This document shows, one piece after another, positions 56,818-64,000 of a DNA stretch of 64,000 nucleotides; position 1 is the stretch's first letter; every line of letters begins with the position of its first letter. The notes under the pieces are model-generated. The model was not told the origin of the DNA and made no database searches. It saw only the letters and a list, made by a program, of their open reading frames with translations. The DNA lies in the NCBI RefSeq assembly GCF_004354045.1, contig NZ_SMRT01000009.1, positions 62,001 to 126,000 on the forward strand, in the 5' to 3' direction. Made by a program: the position numbers and the translations under genes. Origin of the DNA: Paenibacillus piri (GTDB lineage: Bacteria; Bacillota; Bacilli; Paenibacillales; NBRC-103111).

Positions 56818-57546
56818 ATGAGTAAACGAGGATATGAACAATTGGGTGTGGCGATGACCTGCAGGTCGTTCGCCGAATATGTAAAGATGTTTGCTTTGGA
56901 GGAGCTTGATTCCCGGCAAGGGCCGGTGCTGGACGTCGCCGCAGGCGCGTCATCCTTTACGGCGGAGGCAAATGCGAAAGGGCTGCAGGCGTATGCGGCC
57001 GACCCGATGTACGCGATGAACGAGGAACGCATATTCGCACACGGACTTAACGAAATCGAGGTTTCGACAGCCAAGCTGGCTGCCCTTCGCGATATTTTCG
57101 ATTGGAGCTATTACGGTACATTGGAGCATCACCGGGAAATGCGGGAACAGTCGTTATCCCGGTTTATCGACGATTACCGTCAGCACCGGGAGAAAGGACG
57201 CTACGTTGAGAGCGGCCTGCCGCAGCTGCCGTTTGCGGACAATACGTTTTCGCTTGTGCTGTGCAGCCACTTCCTGTTTTTATATAATGAACAGTTTGAT
57301 TATGAATTTCATCTGCATGCGGTACGGGAGCTGCTGCGCGTATGCCGCCCCGGCGGTCAGGTGCGGTTGTACCCGTTGAAATCGCTTCAATGGGACTATT
57401 ACCCTCATATGGACCGGCTGCTCGAGGCGTTGAAAAGCGAAGCTAAATGCCAATTTATGGAATCTCGATTGCCGTTCATTCCGGGGTCCGGAGAGCTGTT
57501 AAGCCTTGTAAAACAAGGGAACAGGCGCGATGTTGATAATTTTTGA
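56818..57546 (+). CDS. Class I SAM-dependent methyltransferase
   Basis: 242 residues: VLDVAAGASSFTAEA is the SAM loop (near residues 42-56), followed by YAADPMYAM and, later, LPFADNTFSLVLCSHFLFLY and LLRVCRPGGQVRLYPL. Substrate unknown. GAGGAGAGAAG precedes the ATG. Alone between convergent and parallel neighbours. Confidence 0.82.
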   Translation: MSKRGYEQLGVAMTCRSFAEYVKMFALEELDSRQGPVLDVAAGASSFTAEANAKGLQAYAADPMYAMNEERIFAHGLNEIEVSTAKLAALRDIFDWSYYGTLEHHREMREQSLSRFIDDYRQHREKGRYVESGLPQLPFADNTFSLVLCSHFLFLYNEQFDYEFHLHAVRELLRVCRPGGQVRLYPLKSLQWDYYPHMDRLLEALKSEAKCQFMESRLPFIPGSGELLSLVKQGNRRDVDNF

Positions 57547-57549
57547 ATG

Positions 57550-57578
57550 TTGATTTATAATGTCTGTGATGCTATAAT
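57550..57578 (+). promoter_or_regulatory. Sigma-A promoter of the cold shock gene
   Basis: TTGATT (57550-57555), 17-base spacer, perfect TATAAT (57573-57578), giving a 5' leader of about 40 bases. Confidence 0.75.
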
Positions 57579-57625
57579 TAACCTACTCGCCCTTAGATGG
57601 CGATACTTCTAGGAGGTTGTTTTCA

Positions 57626-57823
57626 TTGAAAGGTACAGTAAAATGGTTTAACGCAGAAAAAGGCTACGGTTTTATCCAAGTTGAAGGCGGCGACGATGTA
57701 TTCGTTCACTTCTCCGCGATTCAAGGCGAAGGTTTCAAAACTCTTGAAGAAGGCCAATCCGTTGAGTTCGAAATCACTCAAGGAAACCGTGGTCCTCAAG
57801 CAGCTAACGTCATTAAGCTATAA
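57626..57823 (+). CDS. cspB: Cold shock protein (CspA family)
   Basis: 65 residues: [20 protein letters not shown] and DVFVHFSAI are the RNP1/RNP2 nucleic-acid-binding strands. RNA chaperone and antiterminator in the cytoplasm. TTG at 57626 is favoured (nine bases after AGGAGG), giving the usual Csp length. Codon choice (many GTT, GAA, CTT) is that of a highly expressed gene. Which csp paralogue this is cannot be told. Confidence 0.93.
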   Translation: MKGTVKWFNAEKGYGFIQVEGGDDVFVHFSAIQGEGFKTLEEGQSVEFEITQGNRGPQAANVIKL

Positions 57824-57898
57824 GATCCCAAAACTTCAGATGGGGTTGCCCATTGATAAGTTTTCTTATATATTAGTGCCATAGCAACCAAAAACCAA

Positions 57899-57940
57899 AG
57901 GCAGTTCACGAAAACTTCGGTTTGCGCGAGCTGCTTTTTT
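57899..57940 (+). terminator. Terminator downstream of the cold shock gene
   Basis: GGCAG and CTGC-type arms enclose a structured loop and are followed by six T, 80 bases after the stop. Confidence 0.6.
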
Positions 57941-58020
57941 CTGCATTTTTTTAACCTGCGCCTTGTCCGAATAGTAAAATATTAGAAGAAATGGCCCGAA
58001 TCGGCTAACCGATCGTGAAT

Positions 58021-58070
58021 AAAAAGAAGCTTCCAAATCGCCGTGGCGGCGGGCTGGAAGCTTCTTTTTT
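58021..58070. terminator. Bidirectional terminator near the nitroreductase gene
   Basis: AAAAAGAAGCTTCCA and TGGAAGCTTCTTTTT form a 15-base perfect stem between the two convergent genes. Confidence 0.85.
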
Positions 58071-58090
58071 CGGGTTGGGCCCGGACAAAC

Positions 58091-58130
58091 GCGCCCGGTC
58101 CTGGAGGACGGCGCAGCCGCTGCTCCTTGT
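58091..58130 (+). repeat. Intergenic repeat family 2, partial copy c
   Basis: GTCCTGGAGGACGGCGCAGCCG matches the hairpin core of copies a and b (GAGGACGGCGAAGCCG), followed by CTCCTTGT as in copy b. Confidence 0.45.
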
Positions 58131-58138
58131 GCGGTCGG

Positions 58139-58786
58139 TCAGTCGACGATTCGCAAGATGTCATCCACTTCTTTCCTCGGCAGCCTGCCCGGCTGCTCGG
58201 CGGGGTGGCCCAGCGAGATGACCATGTTAATCTGACATTCCTCGGGAATGTCGAGGTAGGTCCGCAGCGAATCCGCGGCCAGCAGCACCGGCCCGGTCAT
58301 CGGACAGGTGGCGAGACCTTTCGCGTGCGCGGCGAGCATCAAATTTTGCGCGGCCAGACAGCTGCTTTTGATCCCTTCCTCATCCCAGACCGAAGGGTCC
58401 ACAAGCGCGACGGGATCGAAGATTTTGTCTCTGAACTTGGATGTGTACGGTGTGGCCAGGCAAACAATCAACGCCGGAGCGTCCGCGAAGGCGGTCGCAT
58501 AAGGGCCGAACGATTTGACCAGCAGCCGCGCTTCTCGGCTTAAACCGCGTTGCTCCGCTTCGGCAGCCTTTTGATGAAGCTGGTCCCACGTCATTTGTTC
58601 GATATGTTTGATTTTCTCGCGGTTGATGATGGCGATAAACTGCCATGTCTGCGAATTCGTATCGCTAGGCGCATAACGGGCGCAATCAATCAATTCCTTT
58701 ATATCTTCGACGGTCACGTCCTGCTCCGTAAACCGGCGAATACTTCTGCGGTCCAGTAAAATCTGTTTAAAATTTTCAAAATACAT
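58139..58786 (-). CDS. Nitroreductase family oxidoreductase
   Basis: 215 residues: the FMN-binding RRSIRRF near the N-terminus, YAPSDTNSQTWQFIAI and C-terminal GHPAEQPGR are the nitroreductase pattern. Reduces nitro compounds or quinones with NAD(P)H in the cytoplasm; true substrate unknown. A family 3 RNA motif lies 60 bases upstream of its start but its likely RNA strand is the opposite one. Confidence 0.87.
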   Translation of the reverse strand: MYFENFKQILLDRRSIRRFTEQDVTVEDIKELIDCARYAPSDTNSQTWQFIAIINREKIKHIEQMTWDQLHQKAAEAEQRGLSREARLLVKSFGPYATAFADAPALIVCLATPYTSKFRDKIFDPVALVDPSVWDEEGIKSSCLAAQNLMLAAHAKGLATCPMTGPVLLAADSLRTYLDIPEECQINMVISLGHPAEQPGRLPRKEVDDILRIVD

Positions 58787-58845
58787 AACAGGCTCATCCC
58801 TTCAGGCTCACAGCTGGATTTACAAATAAAAGCATTTACGATTAC

Positions 58846-58903
58846 GGGGTCCCGGCAAAGCATCTGAAATAAGGCAGCGATGCCAAAGCCTCGCTTTGTC
58901 GGG
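58846..58903 (+). ncRNA. Putative pseudoknotted RNA motif, copy 2
   Basis: GGGGT (58846-58850) pairs with GCCTC (58888-58892) allowing two G-U pairs; CCCGGCAAAGC (58851-58861) pairs with GCTTTGTCGGG (58893-58903). The loop has ATCTGAA and a hairpin GGCA-GCGA-TGCC. The same layout as at 43468-43523, with the stem bases changed in step. Confidence 0.55.
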
Positions 58904-58979
58904 TTATTTATGACTTGGTACTAAGAGCTACCGTTAATTATATCCCGTTTTAAAAGGAATGACAACCTCGCATTGCCGT

Positions 58980-60071
58980 CTATTGCAAAATAACGGTGTC
59001 GCCTTCATTCAATCCGCTTAATATTTCGGTCTTGTCCGGCGTTTCCAACCCGATCTTGATGTCGCGGCGGACGGGAGCGGTTTGGCCGCCTTCCGAAACC
59101 ATCACATAATACTGGTCCTTATCGCGTTGGATGGCCAATGTCGAGACGACCAGGGCGTCGGGTTTCTTGTCCGTCTCGATGGTTGCCGTCAAGCTGAGCC
59201 CGGCGATCAGTTGCTCATTCGGCGGAAGCGAGACCACGACCTCGAACTGCGCCGGGGACGTATCTTTTTCATCCTTGCTTTTGGCGAATTTGGACAGCTT
59301 CTCGACCTTGCCTTCCAGTGTCGTATTTTTGAGCGCGTCGACTTTCACCGCCACCGGCATGCCGGGCTTGATGTGGAACAGATCGTATTCGCCGATGTAC
59401 CCGATCAGCTGCAGCTTGGTGAGGTCGACGATTTTGCCGATCCGCTCGTTTTCTTTCACCGATTGCGGCTCCTTCGTGTCCTGAAACAGGAAGATGCCGC
59501 TTTCCGGCGCCTTAAAGGAGGCGCTCTTGCGCTTGTCCAGCTTTTGCGTCAGCTGGGACTGGATATGCTCGTGGCTCAGCCTGTTGATTTCGGTCTGCAT
59601 CTCGCGGGTTTTCTCCTGCGCATACCGCTGCTTGGCTTCGATCTCTGACAATCCGTCGGCCGGCGAGGACAATGCCCCTGTCGTATTTTTTTGAAATTCG
59701 GCGATTTGGATATCCATATCGTTTTTTTTCTGATTCGCCTGAAGCTGTGCTATTTCATCATTCAATGCGGTATCGTCCAACTGGAATAAAATGTCGCCCT
59801 TGTTGACCTGCGCGCCTTCGGATGCGCCCCAGGCTTGGACATCGCCGCTGAACGGAGCGTTGACATACGTCTCTTTCTGGTACGAGGATTTGCCCTTCAG
59901 CTCGATCGTGTTGGACAATTGTTCACGCGCGACCTTGAACGTGATAGCGGAGCCGTTATGCTGCCCCATAGATGGCTGCGGCTTGGGACTATGGCTCAAT
60001 GTAAATAAAGCTGCGGTCGTACCGGCCGCCAGCAGGATGGCGATTCCGAGCAGCCATGATTTCTTCTTCAT
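58980..60071 (-). CDS. Membrane fusion protein of an export system (YknX/MacA-like)
   Basis: About 363 residues: one N-terminal membrane helix, then HlyD/biotinyl-lipoyl halves (GDVQAWGASEGAQVNKGDILF and the matching SGIFLF), a coiled-coil hairpin (about 105-190) and a beta-barrel with GMPVAVKVDA. It links the MacB-like permease at 60084 to the envelope. Third gene of the ATPase-permease-adaptor operon; ATG at 60071 has AGGAG nine bases upstream. Confidence 0.88.
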   Translation of the reverse strand: MKKKSWLLGIAILLAAGTTAALFTLSHSPKPQPSMGQHNGSAITFKVAREQLSNTIELKGKSSYQKETYVNAPFSGDVQAWGASEGAQVNKGDILFQLDDTALNDEIAQLQANQKKNDMDIQIAEFQKNTTGALSSPADGLSEIEAKQRYAQEKTREMQTEINRLSHEHIQSQLTQKLDKRKSASFKAPESGIFLFQDTKEPQSVKENERIGKIVDLTKLQLIGYIGEYDLFHIKPGMPVAVKVDALKNTTLEGKVEKLSKFAKSKDEKDTSPAQFEVVVSLPPNEQLIAGLSLTATIETDKKPDALVVSTLAIQRDKDQYYVMVSEGGQTAPVRRDIKIGLETPDKTEILSGLNEGDTVILQ

Positions 60072-60083
60072 CGTCATAATCTC

Positions 60084-61481
60084 CTAATCCCGCTTGATTG
60101 AGGTTAATGCATCCGTGCGCGATGCTTTGACAGCCGGATATAAGCCGGAGAGAACCCCGGTCATCACGGCGAAAAACAAGCCGACCGGTAAAATCCACGG
60201 ACTTATAAACAATATTTCCGCCTGTGCTCCGGGCCGCTGCGGCGTAAACTGAATGACGGCAATGTTGATGCCCCAGATGACCCAGTAGGACAGCAGGATG
60301 CCGCATCCGCCGCCGAGCAGGCCGAGCAGCGCCGATTCGGTCATGAACATGTTGCGGATTTGCTTCAGGTTGGCGCCGAGCACCTTCATAATGCCGATCT
60401 GCCTTCTTCGCTGATACGTGGACATCGTCATCGCCACAATGATCGAGATGGAAGCGACGAATAAAATAAACAGGCCGATCCCTCCGAATATAAGACGCAG
60501 GATGACCAGCTGCCCCTGCATCTGCTCCTCGCGATGCAGATTCGTTTCCGCTGACAGCTTCAGCTTCTTGATCAGCTCCTCGACTTCCTTGACATTCGAG
60601 CTAAGATCGACTTTAACTTTCGCCTCGTTGAATTCCGCTGTAGACGTTTGCTGAGATTGGCCGCTGTTAGACGATAGCTCGGAGCCCGTATACATATTGT
60701 CGATAGCTTCCTGCAGCCGTTTGCCCAGCCCGGGCGAGACGAAGGCGGTTTTCATGTTCATCACGGAATCATCCGGGATACCTTCGGGCTTTTTCAAGAT
60801 GCCGACGACGCGCAACGGAAACGAGGTGCCCGATGTTTCAACGCCGTTGGGGCTGTAGGCCTGCGGCTTTAACATGATTTGCTTCTGATAAACCGGGTAA
60901 GCGATATAAGCCTGCTGTTTCCAGCTGTCGGCTGGCTGACGGCCGGACGAATACCGCGCCTGCAGTGTCCGGTTTTGCGCCAGCTGCCGGTCGAGCAGCC
61001 CCATGGTTGCGCCGTAGCTTAAAATGATCGAGTTTTCCAGCTCGCTTGCGCCGCCCTGCTGCAGCTCGCTGCCGAACGCTTCGAGCGTATCGAGCGGCGT
61101 TGCGAAGATGCTGTTGATATAGCCGCGCTTATTTTCAATTTCGAATTGAAACGAGTTCAATGTTTGGAAGGTTGCGATCGCTTTGACATGCGGAAGGCCG
61201 CGAATGATATCAATTTTCGCTTTGGTTAACTCATACGGCTTCGCGGCGTTCGGGTCGGATGTATTCGTGTCGGCCGGATTGCCGCTGCGGATCGTGATTT
61301 CGTCCGATTTCATAAAGTAGCTCATTTGCTCGCGGCTGTAATGGTTGATCGATTCGCCGAAGGAGAGCGCTACGATGATCGAAGCGGAACCGATCGCAAT
61401 CCCCATGATGCACAGCGAGGTCACGACCATTCTGCGCCTGAGCTGATCCCAGCCCAGCCGCAAATAATCGAAGCCTTTCAT
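60084..61481 (-). CDS. MacB/YknZ-type ABC permease (FtsX fold)
   Basis: 465 residues: an N-terminal helix after LRLGWDQLRRRMVVTSLCIMG, a large outer MacB_PCD domain (about 45-325) and three C-terminal helices with MSTYQRRRQIGIMKVLGA and SGLYPAVKASRTDALTSIK. Such systems export peptides or protect from antimicrobial peptides. Overlaps the ATPase gene by 4 bases. Confidence 0.9.
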   Translation of the reverse strand: MKGFDYLRLGWDQLRRRMVVTSLCIMGIAIGSASIIVALSFGESINHYSREQMSYFMKSDEITIRSGNPADTNTSDPNAAKPYELTKAKIDIIRGLPHVKAIATFQTLNSFQFEIENKRGYINSIFATPLDTLEAFGSELQQGGASELENSIILSYGATMGLLDRQLAQNRTLQARYSSGRQPADSWKQQAYIAYPVYQKQIMLKPQAYSPNGVETSGTSFPLRVVGILKKPEGIPDDSVMNMKTAFVSPGLGKRLQEAIDNMYTGSELSSNSGQSQQTSTAEFNEAKVKVDLSSNVKEVEELIKKLKLSAETNLHREEQMQGQLVILRLIFGGIGLFILFVASISIIVAMTMSTYQRRRQIGIMKVLGANLKQIRNMFMTESALLGLLGGGCGILLSYWVIWGINIAVIQFTPQRPGAQAEILFISPWILPVGLFFAVMTGVLSGLYPAVKASRTDALTSIKRD

Positions 61482-62170
61482 TCCGCATCACCTGCCCATG
61501 ACGCGTCCTCGACCAGGAAACCGTCGCGCAGCTGGATGACCCGGCGCGTGCGCCTCGCTACCTCAAGCTCATGAGTGACGATTACGAACGTAATGAATAA
61601 GGTTTCGTTCAATTCAATAAGCAGATCGATAATTTCCTTCTCCGTTGTCGTATCCAGGTTGCCGGTCGGCTCGTCCGCGAACACGATGGCCGGCTCGGTA
61701 ACGAGCGATCTTGCTATGCTTACGCGCTGCTGCTGCCCGCCGGACAGCTGGGAAGGGAACAGCTCGCTCTTCTCCCCGATGCCGACCTTGTTCAGCAGGC
61801 TGAGCGCCTTTTCTTTGCGGAGCTTTGCTTTGACGCCCTGGAAGACGAGCGGGAGCTCGACGTTTTCCCTCACGGTCAAATGAGGAATCAGCTCGTAGGA
61901 TTGAAAAATAAATCCGATATGTGTGCGGCGAAATTCGGCCAGCTCGTTCTCGCTCATTTTCTCGATCGGGCGGTTGTTGATGACGATGCTGCCTTCCGAC
62001 GGCTTCATCAAACCGGCCATCAGGTTCAGCAGCGTCGACTTGCCGGAACCGGAGCTGCCGAGCAGGGCGACCATTTCGCCTTTTTCAACTTTAAACTGTA
62101 TATGGTGAAGCACCGGCGTTTCTTCGCTTCCGTTGCGGAACCGGTGCGAAAGCTGTTCGACTGCAAGCAC
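61478..62170 (-). CDS. MacB/LolD-type ABC transporter ATPase
   Basis: 230 residues: Walker [13 protein letters not shown]-loop [14 protein letters not shown], signature [10 protein letters not shown], Walker [14 protein letters not shown]-loop VTHE. First gene of the three-gene operon (62170 to 58980). GTG start with GGAGGGG six bases upstream. Confidence 0.92.
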   Translation of the reverse strand: MLAVEQLSHRFRNGSEETPVLHHIQFKVEKGEMVALLGSSGSGKSTLLNLMAGLMKPSEGSIVINNRPIEKMSENELAEFRRTHIGFIFQSYELIPHLTVRENVELPLVFQGVKAKLRKEKALSLLNKVGIGEKSELFPSQLSGGQQQRVSIARSLVTEPAIVFADEPTGNLDTTTEKEIIDLLIELNETLFITFVIVTHELEVARRTRRVIQLRDGFLVEDASWAGDAE

Positions 62171-62445
62171 ATAACCCCTCCGTTACAAAAGGAAACTTCC
62201 CTTTAATTAGACGGCAGTCACTGCCAAAATGTTTCAAACTGCGACAAAAGCCTTCATCGGCTTGCCGACGAAGGCCGCATATGTTCAAACGACATTGCAT
62301 AGTGACACTTTCGTACATGCCCGCCCGGCAGATCGTCGATCAACATAAACGTTCGCACGAACGGCCCGTAGGCGGGTTCGCGTTTTCGTCCGTGCAGCCG
62401 CGCTGCTTTGTCATGTGACGTTCGCTCGAGACCGCAGCCGCTGCA
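62171..62445. other. Untranslated spacer before the export operon
   Basis: 275 bases with a hairpin GCCTTC-ATCGGCTTGCCGAC-GAAGGC (about 62250-62275) and no acceptable coding frame. The operon promoter should lie here but I see no clear hexamer pair. Confidence 0.4.
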
Positions 62446-63627
62446 CTAGTCTTCCGTATCGCCGCGGAACAGATGCAGCAGCAGGAAGCCGATCATTCCG
62501 ATGAACGAAAGCATCGCTCCCGCACCGTACATCGTATGCGGTCCCCATGTATTGTATAGCCAGCCGCCGAGCGTACCGCTGAGCAGTCCGGCCGCTCCCG
62601 ACCAGGTCACGGCGTAGATAGCCTGCCCGGTTGCCCGATACTCGTCAGGCACGACCTGTTGAATATACCGGATAACCGTGAACATGAAAATACCGAACGA
62701 AATGCTGTGAAAAGCTTGCACAACGATAACCCATATCGGGTTATCAATCAGACTCATGGCAATAAACCGGAGCACATAGACGAGGCTGCACAGCACGAGC
62801 AGCGGAAGCTCCTTGAATCGGTGCCCGTATTTGCTGAGTAAAATAAACACGGGAATTTCGCTGGAAGCGGAAATGAGCCAGGCCCAGCCGACGATGCTTT
62901 GGTCTGCCCCCAATTTTTGCAGAAACAAACCGAGAAATCCGTCATTGAACCGATGCGCGACGGATACCGTCATCACGGTCAATAAAAACAGGACAAACCT
63001 TCGGGAGCCGATGATTTTACCGAGTACGCGAAAATCCGGTTTTTTGAAGGAGGAGCTGCGCGCATCGGTCAAAAATAACGAAAGCGCGAAGGACACGCCA
63101 ATCGTCCCCAGGCATAACAGAAATGTGATCCCCGGCCCGTTTGACTTAAGCAGCAGACCGAACACGAGAGACGCAACGGCAAACCCGATCGAGCCCCAAA
63201 CCCGGAACGAAGCGTAGCTTTTTTTCGTTCCGCTGATCGTCAGAAGCGTTAAGCTGTCGTTCAACGAGCTGGTCGGAGACTGGAAAAAAAAGAACATGGC
63301 CATCAGCGTCATCAACAGCCCGAAATGCAGCGTTTGCGACACGAAAAACGCCATGATAAATTGACAGGCCAATATGCCGACCAATATTTTTTTCACCGTT
63401 TGAAATTTATCGCTCATGAGTCCCCAGAACAGATTGGAGCCGATACTGATCATCGGGCCGATCGCATACAAGAGACCGATTTGTACGGTAGAAAAGCCTT
63501 TCGATTGAAAATAAAGCGGAAAATAGGAAGTTATAACGGCCATCGTGCTGTAGAAAACAAAGCTGAAGCTTCGCAGCGCCGAATAGTTGGGTTGCCGTTG
63601 TCGAATCGCGCTGTCCAAATAAATCAC
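62446..63627 (-). CDS. MFS transporter (LacY/phenylpropionate-permease-like group)
   Basis: 393 residues, twelve membrane helices: FVFYSTMAVITSYFPLYFQSKG in helix 1 and LFWGLMSDKF after helix 2 fit the MFS_1_like/nucleoside-LacY group. Substrate unknown. The GTG at 63627 has no convincing ribosome site; a TTG three codons on is possible. It follows the MATE-like gene by 12 bases and is probably translated with it. Confidence 0.82.
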   Translation of the reverse strand: MIYLDSAIRQRQPNYSALRSFSFVFYSTMAVITSYFPLYFQSKGFSTVQIGLLYAIGPMISIGSNLFWGLMSDKFQTVKKILVGILACQFIMAFFVSQTLHFGLLMTLMAMFFFFQSPTSSLNDSLTLLTISGTKKSYASFRVWGSIGFAVASLVFGLLLKSNGPGITFLLCLGTIGVSFALSLFLTDARSSSFKKPDFRVLGKIIGSRRFVLFLLTVMTVSVAHRFNDGFLGLFLQKLGADQSIVGWAWLISASSEIPVFILLSKYGHRFKELPLLVLCSLVYVLRFIAMSLIDNPIWVIVVQAFHSISFGIFMFTVIRYIQQVVPDEYRATGQAIYAVTWSGAAGLLSGTLGGWLYNTWGPHTMYGAGAMLSFIGMIGFLLLHLFRGDTED

Positions 63628-63639
63628 TCGTTTCTAAGA

Positions 63640-64000
63640 TTAAAGTGCTGCGCCGAATGAGCGCTTCCCGCTTGACTTGCCGATCGCGTGAAGGACGGAC
63701 CAGACGACCGCAGCTTCCGCCGCAACGCCCAACGACTGCGCAAGCGCGCCAACCATCCCGTTCCAGCCGGGGCTTAGCATAATGCAGACGACAAGCGTGA
63801 TTAACGTTATGGTCACGTTGGCCGCCTGCGACCAGACCATCAGCTTCGTCTCACCGCGAAGCAGAACCAGGCCGTTGCCGAAGTCGAGCCAAGGAAATAC
63901 AAGCGACATAATGGTAAACACCTTTAATGTATCAAGACTGGCGTGCATCAGCCGTTCGTTGACACCCATTACGTTTTCCAAAAACCAGGGGCCGACCGGC
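63640..64000 (-). CDS. C-terminal part of a MATE-like multidrug/oligosaccharide transporter (cut by window edge)
   Basis: The last 120 residues are visible: GVNERLMHASLDTLKVFTIM, three membrane helices and FPWLDFGNGLVLLRGETKLM, consistent with the second half of a MATE-like membrane protein. The gene runs off the right edge. Family call is tentative because only the C-terminus is seen. Confidence 0.6.
   Translation of the reverse strand, partial: PVGPWFLENVMGVNERLMHASLDTLKVFTIMSLVFPWLDFGNGLVLLRGETKLMVWSQAANVTITLITLVVCIMLSPGWNGMVGALAQSLGVAAEAAVVWSVLHAIGKSSGKRSFGAAL

Overview
The window is a chromosomal stretch of an endospore-forming Bacillota bacterium, most likely a Paenibacillaceae member (Paenibacillus or a close relative). 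The signs are a complete GerA-type germinant receptor operon, an Sda-like sporulation checkpoint protein, strong AGGAGG-type ribosome binding sites, frequent GTG/TTG starts, Sigma-A promoters of TTGACA-N17-TATAAT type, and many short structured intergenic repeats. No rRNA, tRNA, CRISPR array or intact mobile element was seen. Gene density is high and most genes are housekeeping or accessory metabolism.

Layout. 1-5.3 kb: azoreductase fragment, TPR protein, thiamine genes (thiO, tenI divergent from thiD) and a YutE-like protein. 5.4-9.7 kb: a Cys-rich SufR-like regulator, an IS91 transposase remnant between two related RNA-like elements, KDPG aldolase, DUF948/YtxH envelope stress pair, phosphodiester glycosidase. 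9.8-13.8 kb: the most interesting block, an Agr-type peptide signalling locus (CPBP protease, kinase-less AgrC-like sensor, AgrB, AgrD with a serine in the ring position) followed by a LytTR-GGDEF-EAL protein. 14-24 kb: AraC regulator and GH4 alpha-galactosidase, PdaA-like lipoprotein, glutamate racemase, an operon deletion scar, LysM-M14 peptidase, AI-2E family membrane protein, HxlR regulator and an epimerase. 24.5-29.6 kb: gerK-type operon and small proteins. 29.8-34 kb: c-di-GMP-I riboswitch with a small unknown gene, DHH phosphoesterase, mannonate dehydratase-like enzyme with an epimerase. 34-43.3 kb: Sda, SDR, RNA methyltransferase, O-methyltransferase, MFS and ABC-2 transporters. 43.6-57.8 kb: CapA-like protein, FAH-family hydrolase, HD-GYP protein, DUF92, beta-propeller protein, GNAT-methyltransferase fusion, oligoendopeptidase F with a possible secreted form, TerC under a manganese riboswitch, cold shock protein. 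58-64 kb: nitroreductase, a YknXYZ/MacAB-type export operon, MFS and MATE-like transporters.

How the parts connect. Three c-di-GMP modules lie in the window: a GGDEF-EAL enzyme joined to a LytTR DNA-binding domain beside the Agr genes, a GEMM-I riboswitch, and an HD-GYP phosphodiesterase. The proposal that the Agr peptide signal is routed into c-di-GMP control, with no histidine kinase or receiver domain at the locus, is inference but is the strongest candidate for an undescribed system here.

A second theme is non-coding structure. At least five families of short intergenic elements recur. One is a pseudoknot-forming motif with paired changes between its two copies. Another is a hairpin element whose stems covary while the loops stay constant. 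A third is a pair of about 130-145 nt elements that look like small RNA genes. I could not match any of these three to a known RNA class from memory.
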